A DNA stretch of 35,954 nt from NCBI GenBank assembly GCA_028284295.1, contig JANQSB010000004.1:1-35954 (forward strand), read 5' to 3'. The notes beneath the pieces are model-generated. The model ran no database searches. It was not told where the DNA came from and was given only the letters and a program-made list of their open reading frames with translations. Within the stretch, counting starts at the first letter, position 1. The number at the start of each line of letters is the position of its first letter. A program made the translations under genes and the position numbers. This document shows positions 23,296 to 35,104 of the stretch, in pieces. The DNA comes from Myxococcota bacterium (GTDB taxonomy: Bacteria > Myxococcota_A > UBA9160 > UBA4427).

Positions 23296-25584
23296 CTACT
23301 TCGAGTCCCGGCTGTCGTCCGGCGCCGGCTCGGGATCGCGATCCCGCTCCGCGGGGTCGAGCTTCGGGATCTCGACCCCGAAGCCACCGGACGGGGTCAG
23401 GACTCCCGACCAGGGGTTGTAGCTGCCGGTCTGCACGGTCACGTCGATCGCGGCCTCGAGCGAAGGCGACCCCGGCCCGGGGCCGGGCCCGCCTTCGGGC
23501 TGGGGCGGCAGGTAGCTGCAGACGCCCTCGCAGTGACCGAGCAGGATGACCTCGTCGCTTCCGGCGTCCGTCTCCAGTCGCAGCACGGCTTCGTGCAGAC
23601 CCGGCAGCAGCGGGTGGTACTCGACGGTGAGCAGCTCCATGCCCCCGGGCTGCAGGTTGCAGTGGGCGCTCGGCGGCTGGGTCACCTTGCCGTCGCATTC
23701 CGAGCGGACGACGCGGAAGTAGCTCGCCTCGTACCCGCTCACGCCCAGGCGACCGCGCTGGAGCGGCGCATTGCCGAAGTTCGTCACCAGCACGTTGCGG
23801 ACGTGATCGTTCGGGCCGTTGGCGGCGTCGCCGCGCTTCAGGCTGACGACTCGCGGCAGCACCTCGAGATCGGCCTGCACGCCGTTGGCGAGCAGCGTGG
23901 CGTAGAGCTCCACCTGCTGCTGACCGGCGTCGGACCACGAGACGGCCAGCTGGGCCTGGTGCGGCCCCCAGGTGCTCGTCTCCACCAGCAGGTCCAGCGC
24001 GACTCCGCTGCCGGACGGCAGCACGAAGGGCAGCTCGCTTCCGAAGGGCAGCTCGACGTCGAAGGCGCCGGCGTCGCGACCGATCACCCGGATGTCCTCG
24101 ACGAGCACGCCGGCGGCCCCGTCGCTCTCGAGCCGCAGCGCCGACTCCACCCGCTGGGTGGTACCGATGGGCGCGTCGCCCGCATCCGCGTAGCCGGGGT
24201 CGATGCGAAGCGAGCCGGCCTGGGAGCCGAACTGCGGCGCCTGCAGGGTGAACTCGATGAAGAAGGGCTCGCTCGGGTCCACCGGAACAGGATCGTTCGC
24301 GTTCTCGGTGAAGAACTGCACGCGCCACTCCAGCTTCTCGGTCATGCGACCGTTCACGTCCGGGCTCAGCGCGTAGGTCGGCGTGGCCACGATGTCGCAG
24401 GGCGAGAGGTAGAGCGAGCCGTCGCCGTCGGGGTCGCCGGCCTGCTCGAGGTCGCAGCCCATGTCCACCGGGAAGGGCTCCTGGGGACCCAAGTCGCCGA
24501 CCTCGGCGATGCGCAGCTTGTCGGCGATCACGTAGTCGCGCAGCGGCGAGCCCTCGGGCGCGGGACCGCTGCCGATCTGCACGAAGAAGGCCGCGCTCTC
24601 GACCAGCACCGACGGTCCGAAGTTCTCGCGCCAGAAGGCGCCCGACGGATCCGGGTTGCCTTCCGGGTCGACGCTCTCGACCGCCCACGCGAAGGTGTGC
24701 ACGTAGCGGTTGCGCTCCACGTCGAGCTCGACGCCAGCGAAGGAGAGCGGCCGCGCGATGGTCCGGCTTCCGCGCACCACCTTCAGGTGGGGGATCACCT
24801 GGTGCACAGGAGAGCTGAACTGGGGATAGCTCAGGCTGATCGGATCGCCCGTGTGCGCGTCGACGTACTCGAGGACGTAGCTCGTGTCCTCGATCGGGTC
24901 GGCTGCGGGCGCTCCCTGCAGCAGGCACACGGGCTTGAAGGTGCCCGGGCTGCCGCCGGCCAGGTCGCGCCCCTGGGTGAAGGAGGAAGTCTCGCTCGGC
25001 AGCTGCTCGTCGCAGGCGCCGTACGGATTGCGGACGAGCTCGTTGCCGCTGTAGCTGAAGAGGCCCACCGCGAGGGTGTCGAGCTGGACCGCGAAGCCGC
25101 TGCCCAGGCCTTCCACCTCGAGCAGCGTGCGGGTCTCGGGGTGCGCGGCATAGCCGCCGCACAGGCTCACGGTGTCGAGGTTCGCCTCGCGACCACCCAG
25201 GTCGTAGTTCGTGAGGGTCGCCTCGTAGGTGAGCACCGGGAAGCCGCCCCCCTCGACGAAGAGGCAGCGGCTGCGGCGCAGCTCGCGCAGCCGCTCCGGC
25301 GGGATCATCGAGTGGTGGAGCTCCGAGACGAGCTGATCGCCGTCGGGGCCACCGTCGCTGTGGTAGGCCTTGCCGTCGATCTCGACCCAGGGCGGACCGG
25401 AGGTCTGCAGAGGCGTGAGCGGCTGCAGATCGGGCCGGATGCGCTCGTTGAAGTCCGCGTCGCCGCCGCCGAGCATCAGCTCGGCAATGGGGACGCAGGC
25501 CAGATTCTGGAACGCAGCCACGGCCAGCAGCAGGCAAGAGGCCAGGGAAATGCGTGCGGATCGCGAGGAAGCTGAGGTCGTCAT
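23296..25584 (-). CDS. Large surface lipoprotein of unknown function with Ig-like (choice-of-anchor/ASH-type) domains
   Basis: 762 aa from ATG 25584, with GGAG upstream. The signal peptide ends NLAC (Cys30), a lipobox. The N-terminal two thirds are Cys-containing beta-rich sequence with no fold I recognise. Cys pairs such as C.L..GAP and DMGCDLEQ suggest extracytoplasmic disulfides. From about residue 500 there are beta-sandwich segments of the type in HYDIN/ASPM and choice-of-anchor proteins (DAGAFDVELPFGS; VTNFGNAPLQ; YHPLLPGLHEAVLRLETD). The acidic DPDGDGSLY could bind calcium. A Pro/Gly-rich linker follows, then a charged C-terminal end. The function is unknown. It converges on the LamG gene with a 7-base gap. 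Confidence 0.8.
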   Translation of the reverse strand: MTTSASSRSARISLASCLLLAVAAFQNLACVPIAELMLGGGDADFNERIRPDLQPLTPLQTSGPPWVEIDGKAYHSDGGPDGDQLVSELHHSMIPPERLRELRRSRCLFVEGGGFPVLTYEATLTNYDLGGREANLDTVSLCGGYAAHPETRTLLEVEGLGSGFAVQLDTLAVGLFSYSGNELVRNPYGACDEQLPSETSSFTQGRDLAGGSPGTFKPVCLLQGAPAADPIEDTSYVLEYVDAHTGDPISLSYPQFSSPVHQVIPHLKVVRGSRTIARPLSFAGVELDVERNRYVHTFAWAVESVDPEGNPDPSGAFWRENFGPSVLVESAAFFVQIGSGPAPEGSPLRDYVIADKLRIAEVGDLGPQEPFPVDMGCDLEQAGDPDGDGSLYLSPCDIVATPTYALSPDVNGRMTEKLEWRVQFFTENANDPVPVDPSEPFFIEFTLQAPQFGSQAGSLRIDPGYADAGDAPIGTTQRVESALRLESDGAAGVLVEDIRVIGRDAGAFDVELPFGSELPFVLPSGSGVALDLLVETSTWGPHQAQLAVSWSDAGQQQVELYATLLANGVQADLEVLPRVVSLKRGDAANGPNDHVRNVLVTNFGNAPLQRGRLGVSGYEASYFRVVRSECDGKVTQPPSAHCNLQPGGMELLTVEYHPLLPGLHEAVLRLETDAGSDEVILLGHCEGVCSYLPPQPEGGPGPGPGSPSLEAAIDVTVQTGSYNPWSGVLTPSGGFGVEIPKLDPAERDRDPEPAPDDSRDSK

Positions 25585-25675
25585 CGGTCTTCTCCATTCT
25601 CGGGAGCCCGCCAGGCGGCGCGGACTCGGGGATTGGAGGTGAGTGCACGACGACGACAGGACGCTCCTCCCGAAG

Positions 25676-25695
25676 GGTGTGAGTCGGTTCACACC
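25676..25695. promoter_or_regulatory. Inverted repeat upstream of sucA
   Basis: GGTGTGA (25676-25682) and TCACACC (25689-25695) form a perfect 7-bp dyad with a 6-base centre, 71 bases before the sucA ATG. This is in the 182-base gap between divergent genes. It could be an operator or a leader hairpin. No clear -35/-10 pair was found. Confidence 0.35.
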
Positions 25696-25766
25696 GGAGC
25701 AGCAGAGGGGCAGATGTCCCCGCAGCCCGGGGCGGCACGCACCGAGGCGGCTATCCTGACGCCCCC

Positions 25767-28640
<2,874 letters not shown>

Positions 28641-28642
28641 GC

Positions 28643-29977
28643 ATGGACATCGTCGTCCCCGAGCTGGGCGAATCGATCACCGAGGCGACGGTCGCCGTCT
28701 GGCTCGCGAAGCCCGGCGAGGCGGTGGCCTCGGACCAGCCGATCGTCGAGCTCGAGACCGACAAGGCCACGCTGGAGATCGGCGCCCCCAAGGCCGGCGT
28801 GCTGGCCGAGGTGCTGGTGGAAGAAGGCGAGGACGTGGCGGTGGGAGCCGTCCTCGGACGCATCGTCGAGGGCGAAGGTGCGGTGGCCCCGCCTCCGGCC
28901 GCGGCGACGGAGCCGACTGCGACGGCCAGCGCCGCGGGGCCCGCCGCCGCGGAAGCCCCCGCGGCTGCAAGGGCCGGGGAGGCCCCCGCGGCCCTGCCCG
29001 ACCTCGACCCGTCGTCCATCGCGGCCAGCGGTGCCGACGGACGCATCCGCCGGGAGGATCTCGAGTCGGCGCTGGGCATCTCCGCGGATCAGCTCGGTCC
29101 GGCGGCGCGCAAGTGGATCGAGGAGCACGACCTGGACCCGGCCCACATCCCGGGCAGTGGCCCCGGCGGGCGCATCACCAAGGGCGACGTGATCGACCAC
29201 CTGGAACGATCCGCGGCCCGGGCCGCCGCCTCGCCGGAGCCGGTCCCCGCCCCGTCTCCTTCCGCATCCGGCCCGCAGCGCGCGAGCGAACGCGTGAAGA
29301 TGTCGCGCATGCGGCGGACCATCGCCGCCCGCCTCAAGGAGGCCCAGGAGACCGCGGCCATCCTGACGACCTTCAACGAGGCGGACATGAGCGCGGTGAT
29401 CGCCCTGCGCCGCAAGCATCGCGACGACTTCGAGGAGCGCCACGGCGTGCGCCTGGGCTTCATGTCCTTCTTCGCGAAGGCCGCCGCCGCCGCCCTGCTG
29501 CGCATTCCGGAGGTCAACGCCGAGATCGACGGCGACCACGTGGTCTACCACCGGCACGCGGACATCGGCATGGCGGTGAGCACCGACAACGGTCTGGTGG
29601 TGCCGGTCGTTCGCGACTGCCACACGCGCTCCTTCGCCGAGATCGAGCAGGACCTGGCCCGCCTGGCCGAGCGCGCGCGCGACGGCGAGCTCACCCTCGA
29701 GGAGATGAGCGGCGGCACCTTCAGCATCACCAACGGCGGGGTGTTCGGATCGCTGATGTCGACGCCCATCCTCAACCGCCCCCAGTCGGCGATCCTGGGT
29801 CTGCACAAGATCGAAGAGCGACCGGTCGTGATCGACGGCGAGATCGTCGCGAGGCCGATGATGTACCTGGCCCTCTCCTACGACCACCGCCTGGTGGACG
29901 GACGCGAGGCCGTGAGCTTCCTGGTGATGATCAAGCAGGCGATCGAGGACCCGGAACGGCTCCTCTTCGACCTCTGA
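28643..29977 (+). CDS. sucB: Dihydrolipoyl succinyltransferase, E2 of 2-oxoglutarate dehydrogenase
   Basis: 444 aa from ATG 28643 (GGAG 8 bases upstream). The lipoyl domain (residues 1-78) has Lys41 in ETDKATLE. An Ala/Pro linker follows. The full E3-binding domain (about 152-190) contains [20 protein letters not shown]. The catalytic domain (about 215-444) ends with H415 and D419 in SYDHRLVDG. Unusually, residues 120-144 (bases 29000-29074) repeat the second half of the E3-binding domain ([20 protein letters not shown] against [20 protein letters not shown]), with 12 of 25 positions identical. Homotypic 24-mer core assembly is known for the family. It is tightly coupled to sucA. Confidence 0.97.
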   Translation: MDIVVPELGESITEATVAVWLAKPGEAVASDQPIVELETDKATLEIGAPKAGVLAEVLVEEGEDVAVGAVLGRIVEGEGAVAPPPAAATEPTATASAAGPAAAEAPAAARAGEAPAALPDLDPSSIAASGADGRIRREDLESALGISADQLGPAARKWIEEHDLDPAHIPGSGPGGRITKGDVIDHLERSAARAAASPEPVPAPSPSASGPQRASERVKMSRMRRTIAARLKEAQETAAILTTFNEADMSAVIALRRKHRDDFEERHGVRLGFMSFFAKAAAAALLRIPEVNAEIDGDHVVYHRHADIGMAVSTDNGLVVPVVRDCHTRSFAEIEQDLARLAERARDGELTLEEMSGGTFSITNGGVFGSLMSTPILNRPQSAILGLHKIEERPVVIDGEIVARPMMYLALSYDHRLVDGREAVSFLVMIKQAIEDPERLLFDL

Positions 29978-30003
29978 GCCCGGGCGTGTAGAGGCGGGTA
30001 GAG

Positions 30004-31416
<1,413 letters not shown>

Positions 31417-31484
31417 GCCCGGCCCCGGCCCCGCTCGACCGCCGAAGGGAGGCCGCCCGCGCCGCTTCGTGCGATGCTCGGCGC

Positions 31485-32537
31485 GTGCACGTGGGACTGC
31501 CCGATACGAGCGCCTGGCCGCGGTGGGGTCGCGACAACGTCCTGAACGCGGCGCTCGTCCTGGCAACGCCGCTTCCCGCGATCGTCGTCACGTGGCTGCT
31601 CTTCCACGCGTTCGCCCCGGGAGCCATCCCGCCCGCACCCGAGCGGCTCGACCTGGCCGACCCCCGAGCTGCGGCGGCCTGGCTGCTCCACCGGCCGCTC
31701 CTGTCGCTGAACCTCCTGTACTTCGTGTTCGTGAACCTGCAGTTCTTCGCGGTCGCGCTGGTGCAACGCAGCAGCTGGCTCATCGATCCCTACTGGACCC
31801 TCCTGCCCCTCTTCATCGCGGGCTTCTACGCCGCCCATCCGCTCGCCGAGCCGCAGCCGACCCGGCTCGGGCTGGCAGCCGTGGCGCTCGCCATCTGGAG
31901 CCTCCGGCTCACCGGCAACTACTTCCGCCGCGAGGACTGGCGCTTCGGGCTGCGCGAGGACTGGCGCTACGCGAAGATGCGCCGCGAACGTCCGGGCTTC
32001 TGGTGGCAGCAGTTCTTCGTCGTCCACCTGGCCCAGCACGGCATGCTCGTCGGCCTCACCCTGCCCTTCTGGGCCATCTGCTTCCGGCCGGTGCCCCTCT
32101 CCGCAGCGGACCTCGTCTGCCTCGGACTGGCATGGGCCGGCATCTCGATCGCCCACGTCGCCGACGTGCAGCTCGACCGCTTCATGCGGGGCAACGAGGA
32201 ACGTCGGGCCCGGGGAGAAGAGCCCGTGCGGGTCCTCCGCACGGGAATCTGGCGCCTCTCGCGACACCCCAACTACTTCGGCGAGCAGCTCTTCTGGTGG
32301 TCCATCGCCGGCTTCGGCGTCGTCTGCGGCGAGCCGTGGGTCGTCGTCGGCACCCTGTTCAACTCGAGCGTACTGGCGGCCGTGACGGTCATGACCGAGC
32401 GGCGGATGCTCGACGTCCCGGAGCGCCGGGACGCCTACGCGGCCTATCGCGCGCGCACCTCGGTCTGGATCCCGTGGCCGCCCCGACGGGAAGACGCGGC
32501 GGCTCCGGACCGGATCGGGGCGCCGGCCCGGGACTGA
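31485..32537 (+). CDS. DUF1295 / steroid 5-alpha-reductase-like membrane protein
   Basis: 350 aa from GTG 31485; a second GTG sits two codons on, and no strong ribosome site helps to choose. Several membrane helices are clear (VLNAALVLATPLPAIVVTWL, LLYFVFVNLQFFAVAL, FFVVHLAQHGMLVGLTLPFW and others). The C-terminal signature LRTGIWRLSRHPNYFGEQLFWW is that of the DUF1295/isoprenylcysteine-methyltransferase-like superfamily, with a conserved His-Pro-Asn that contacts the cofactor in relatives. WLIDPYWTLLP and NYFRREDWRF are typical DUF1295 features. The reaction is unknown. DUF1295 genes recur in light-inducible lipid-modification/photolyase clusters, matching the neighbours to the right. It is 68 bases after lpdA with a strong hairpin after its stop. 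Confidence 0.88.
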   Translation: MHVGLPDTSAWPRWGRDNVLNAALVLATPLPAIVVTWLLFHAFAPGAIPPAPERLDLADPRAAAAWLLHRPLLSLNLLYFVFVNLQFFAVALVQRSSWLIDPYWTLLPLFIAGFYAAHPLAEPQPTRLGLAAVALAIWSLRLTGNYFRREDWRFGLREDWRYAKMRRERPGFWWQQFFVVHLAQHGMLVGLTLPFWAICFRPVPLSAADLVCLGLAWAGISIAHVADVQLDRFMRGNEERRARGEEPVRVLRTGIWRLSRHPNYFGEQLFWWSIAGFGVVCGEPWVVVGTLFNSSVLAAVTVMTERRMLDVPERRDAYAAYRARTSVWIPWPPRREDAAAPDRIGAPARD

Positions 32538-32557
32538 GTTCGAGCCCGGTCGGAGCT

Positions 32558-32588
32558 GGATCCGGACCCGGTACAGGGTCCTGGATCC
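32558..32588 (+). terminator. Hairpin terminator candidate after the DUF1295 gene
   Basis: GGATCCGGACCC (32558-32569) pairs with GGGTCCTGGATCC (32576-32588), 12 base pairs with one bulged T, loop GGTACA. It lies 20 bases past the stop. No T-run follows. Confidence 0.55.
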
Positions 32589-32610
32589 ACCCGTGTGCGT
32601 CTCCGTACCC

Positions 32611-32647
32611 GGAGCAGGACCGCGAGACACCCTCGCGGCCCTGCTCC
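32611..32647 (-). terminator. Hairpin terminator candidate after the small membrane-protein operon
   Basis: GGAGCAGGACCGCGA (32611-32625) pairs with TCGCGGCCCTGCTCC (32633-32647). The one mismatch becomes a G-U pair in minus-strand RNA. It starts 12 bases past the minus-strand stop at 32659, so it is best read as that operon's terminator. Confidence 0.55.
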
Positions 32648-32658
32648 GACTCGAGCGA

Positions 32659-32823
32659 TCAGGCGGCCCGATCGTTCCTCGGTGCCCGACTCCGCACGGG
32701 GACCAGCTCCGGCTGCACGTCGTTCACGTGCTCGCGGAAGCGCTCCCGCAGGTAGACATAGACACCACCCAGCGCGATGAACGAGACCGCGCAGCCCAGT
32801 GCAAAGAGATCGACGTCGGTCAT
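32659..32823 (-). CDS. 54-aa single-pass membrane protein
   Basis: ATG 32823 overlaps the stop of the 78-aa gene (ATGA), so translation is coupled. MTDVDLF is followed by a hydrophobic helix (about residues 7-25, FALGCAVSFIALGGVYVYL). A charged cytoplasmic tail (LRERFREHVNDVQPE) then leads to a basic Pro/Arg end. Codon use matches the neighbours, and it is bounded by the overlap upstream and a hairpin downstream, so it is probably real despite its size. I recognise no family. The layout resembles small accessory subunits of membrane complexes (CcoQ-like), but nothing else supports that. Confidence 0.7.
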   Translation of the reverse strand: MTDVDLFALGCAVSFIALGGVYVYLRERFREHVNDVQPELVPVRSRAPRNDRAA

Positions 32824-33056
32824 CCCTCTTCCCTCCCGAGAATCAGAGCGCCAGCGGAGAGGATCGAAGGGACCCAGATGCCGACGAAGATGCCGCGCTC
32901 GTGGTCTCCGCTGAAGAAGAGCGAGACCGAGGCCACGAAGGAGAGCCCGGCGGCCAACAGGAACAGGCCCTTGGCCTTGCTCACTCCGGGAACCACCTCG
33001 TCGCGGGCGCGGGCCTCCGTGACCGGCACCTCCAGGGGGTCTTCACGAAACGTCAT
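32820..33056 (-). CDS. 78-aa two-helix membrane protein
   Basis: ATG 33056 is preceded by AAGGAGG about 9 bases away, the best ribosome site in this region, which decides the start. A polar N-terminus (residues 1-28) precedes two hydrophobic helices, about 29-49 (GLFLLAAGLSFVASVSLFF) and 54-74 (RGIFVGIWVPSILSAGALIL), joined by GDHER. No family is recognised. It heads a two-gene operon with the 54-aa protein. The operon diverges from the MerR regulator across an AT-rich island with matching sequence elements, which suggests that MerR controls it. Confidence 0.8.
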   Translation of the reverse strand: MTFREDPLEVPVTEARARDEVVPGVSKAKGLFLLAAGLSFVASVSLFFSGDHERGIFVGIWVPSILSAGALILGREEG

Positions 33057-33121
33057 GGGGAATTGCCTCCTTGAATCCGCCGACGGCGGTGGATGGGTTC
33101 TGACGAGTCGCGAGGATCGCA

Positions 33122-33160
33122 GATGTCTATATTTTGTCAATATATTTATTAGACAAATTT
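33122..33160. promoter_or_regulatory. AT-rich operator/promoter island between small membrane operon and merR
   Basis: A strikingly A+T-rich block in a G+C-rich genome. It contains the dyad TTTGTC (33133-33138), N13, GACAAA (33152-33157), with 19 bases centre to centre, the spacing expected for a MerR-type operator. On the minus strand TTTGTCTAATA (33157-33147) could supply a -10 (TAATAA) for the 78-aa gene. GGAAGT lies about 15 bases upstream of GTCTAA, reminiscent of ECF-sigma -35 elements. Confidence 0.55.
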
Positions 33161-33274
33161 GATCGTCCCACTTCCGCCTGTGAGGGCCCGGATCGGGATC
33201 CCCAGGGTGATCGAACCGCTCCGAGCCTGTCGGATCGCGCAGGATCCGTCGATCCTCCTTCGGTCTGTCGAGCT

Positions 33275-33287
33275 TTTGTCTACTATT
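33275..33287 (+). promoter_or_regulatory. merR promoter element sharing the TTTGTCTAnTA motif
   Basis: TTTGTCTACTATT on the plus strand matches the minus-strand element at 33157-33147 (TTTGTCTAATA) in 10 of 11 bases. TACTAT is a plausible -10, about 70 bases before the merR ATG. The same element in front of both divergent transcripts suggests common control and autoregulation. Confidence 0.45.
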
Positions 33288-33355
33288 CGATGGCACGGTC
33301 CGGACGTGCCGGATCGCGCTCGCATCCCCACCCCCCTCTCGAGGAGCTCTCGCGA

Positions 33356-34348
33356 ATGCCTCGTTCCAAGGCACAGGACGCACGCCCCGCCGGCTATCAG
33401 ATCGGCACCGTCGCGACGCTGACCGGGCTGGACCCGCACACCATCCGGGCCTGGGAGAGGCGCTACGGCGCCGTCAAGCCGGACCGGTCCGAGAAGGGAC
33501 GCCGCGTCTACGGCGACGAGCAGGTCGAGCGCCTGCAGCTCTTGAAGGCCCTCGTGGACTGCGGGGAGGCGATCGGCTCCATCGCGCACCTGGCCGAGGA
33601 CACCCTGCGCAAGCGGCTCCACAAGATCGCGGGACTGTCGGATTCGAAGGGACGCGAGCCGAAGCGGATCAAGACGGGCCGCCCGCTGCGCCTGGGCCTG
33701 CTGGCCCCCTCCATCGCCGCACAGATGCGCTCGCGTCCGGCCGGCATGGCCGGCTTCGAGATCCGCGCGACCCGCGATCGGCCCGAGTCGTTCCTGCGTG
33801 CGCTCGCCAAGGAGCCCTGCGACGTCGTCGTGCTCGAGCTCGACCAGCTCGGGACCGAGCCGGCCCGCCAGCTCGACGCCTGCCTGGAGGCCTCCGGCGC
33901 GCGCCTGGCGGTGGTCGTCTACACCTTCGCGCCGGCCGGAGAGCTGGCGCGCCTGGCGCGTCGTTCGGCACGGCTGGTGCGCGGCCCGCTGCGGGTGGAA
34001 GCCCTGCGACGGACCATCCTGGACCAGATCGCCGGCGCGGAAGCGCGGCAGCGACGCCTGCCCACGCCGCGCCTGCCGCGCACGCCCTCGCCCGAACGGC
34101 GGCTCTCGGACGAGCAGCTCGCGCGCCTCGCCGAGGTGAGCACCTCCGTGGAGTGCGAATGCCCGAACCACCTGTCCGCGATCATCTCCGGCCTGATCGC
34201 CTTCGAGACCTACTCCCGCGATTGCGAGAGCCGCGACGAGGCGGACGCCGAGATGCACGCGGAGCTGGCCTCGGGGACGGCGCGGGCCCGCTCCGTGATG
34301 GAGCAGCTGCTCGAGGGCCTGTGCGAGTACGAGGGCATCCAGCTCTAG
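33356..34348 (+). CDS. MerR-family regulator of the photolyase-cluster type, with CxCPxH C-terminal domain
   Basis: 330 aa from ATG 33356; GAGGAG 10 bases upstream decides this start over earlier in-frame codons. The N-terminal MerR winged helix (residues 13-82) includes YQIGTVATLTGLDPHTIRAW and ERRYGAVKPDRSEKGRRVYG. A central alpha/beta domain (about 111-225) has receiver/B12-like architecture, but the cobalamin motif (DxHxxG or ExxH) of CarH/LitR is missing, so B12-based light sensing is not supported. The C-terminal helical domain has C267, C269, P270, H272, C290 and H301, a possible metal site (CECPNHL). MerR proteins of this layout sit beside SDR and photolyase genes in other Proteobacteria, as here. 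Likely local regulator of the cluster, acting at the AT-rich island. Confidence 0.85.
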   Translation: MPRSKAQDARPAGYQIGTVATLTGLDPHTIRAWERRYGAVKPDRSEKGRRVYGDEQVERLQLLKALVDCGEAIGSIAHLAEDTLRKRLHKIAGLSDSKGREPKRIKTGRPLRLGLLAPSIAAQMRSRPAGMAGFEIRATRDRPESFLRALAKEPCDVVVLELDQLGTEPARQLDACLEASGARLAVVVYTFAPAGELARLARRSARLVRGPLRVEALRRTILDQIAGAEARQRRLPTPRLPRTPSPERRLSDEQLARLAEVSTSVECECPNHLSAIISGLIAFETYSRDCESRDEADAEMHAELASGTARARSVMEQLLEGLCEYEGIQL

Positions 34349-34411
34349 ATCGAGCGCGGGACGGGCCGCAGACGGGCCCGTACGAACCGAGCCGAGCGAC
34401 GAGGGAATCCG

Positions 34412-35089
34412 ATGAAGCGAAATCTGGACGGAGCCGTGGTGATCGTCGCGGGCGCGAGCGGCGCCCTCGGGTCGGCCATCGGACACGAGCTGGTCAAATC
34501 GGGCACGCGACTCGTGCTCTTCGGCCGCGACACCGCGAAGCTGACCGCGACGGGACTCGCCGGTCCGCAGGTCGAAGGCGACCTGGTCGAAGCGGCTGCC
34601 TGCACGAACGCAGTCGAGGAGGCGCTGTCGCACTACGGCCGCCTGGACGGGGTGGTGAACGCCGCCGGAGTCGTGGCGTTCGGCGAGGCCGAGTCGCTCA
34701 GCGACGCGGTGATCGACTCCCTGCTGGCCGCCAACCTGCTGGGCCCCGTCCGGCTGATGCGCGCCGCCCTGCCCCATCTCGAGCGAGGGGGCTTCCTCGC
34801 CAACCTGAGTGCCGTGGTCGCGGAACGGCCGGTGGCGAACATGGCCTTCTACTCCGCCACGAAGGCGGCGCTCACGGCATTCGACCACGCCCTGACCCGC
34901 GAGGTCCGGCGTCACGGGGTGGACGTGATCGACATCCGCCCGCCCCACACCGAGACGGGGCTCGCGCAACGACCGATCGCGGGCACCGCCCCGCGGCTTC
35001 CCGAGGGCCTGGCGCCCGCGCACGTGGCGAAGACCATCGTCGCCGCGATCGCGAACGGCGCCCGCGAGCTCTCCTCGAAGGACTTCTGA
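34412..35089 (+). CDS. Short-chain dehydrogenase/reductase of the photolyase cluster
   Basis: 225 aa from ATG 34412 with GAGGGA upstream. Classical SDR: the dinucleotide-binding GASGALG (residues 14-20), NAAG (83-86), N108, and the active site S133, Y147, K151 (FYSATKAAL). A short C-terminus without the long substrate loop fits the compact SDRs found beside photolyases in Gammaproteobacteria. The substrate is unknown. It follows merR by 63 bases that contain the hairpin ACGGGCC/GGCCCGT (34361-34367/34375-34381), so readthrough with partial attenuation is possible. It converges on the photolyase gene with 15 bases between stops. Confidence 0.9.
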   Translation: MKRNLDGAVVIVAGASGALGSAIGHELVKSGTRLVLFGRDTAKLTATGLAGPQVEGDLVEAAACTNAVEEALSHYGRLDGVVNAAGVVAFGEAESLSDAVIDSLLAANLLGPVRLMRAALPHLERGGFLANLSAVVAERPVANMAFYSATKAALTAFDHALTREVRRHGVDVIDIRPPHTETGLAQRPIAGTAPRLPEGLAPAHVAKTIVAAIANGARELSSKDF

Positions 35090-35104
35090 ACGGGCCGCTC
35101 GGAG

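Noticed and set aside
33356-34348. CarH/LitR-type adenosylcobalamin photoreceptor
   Set aside because: The winged helix fits, but the B12-binding His motif is absent from the central domain.
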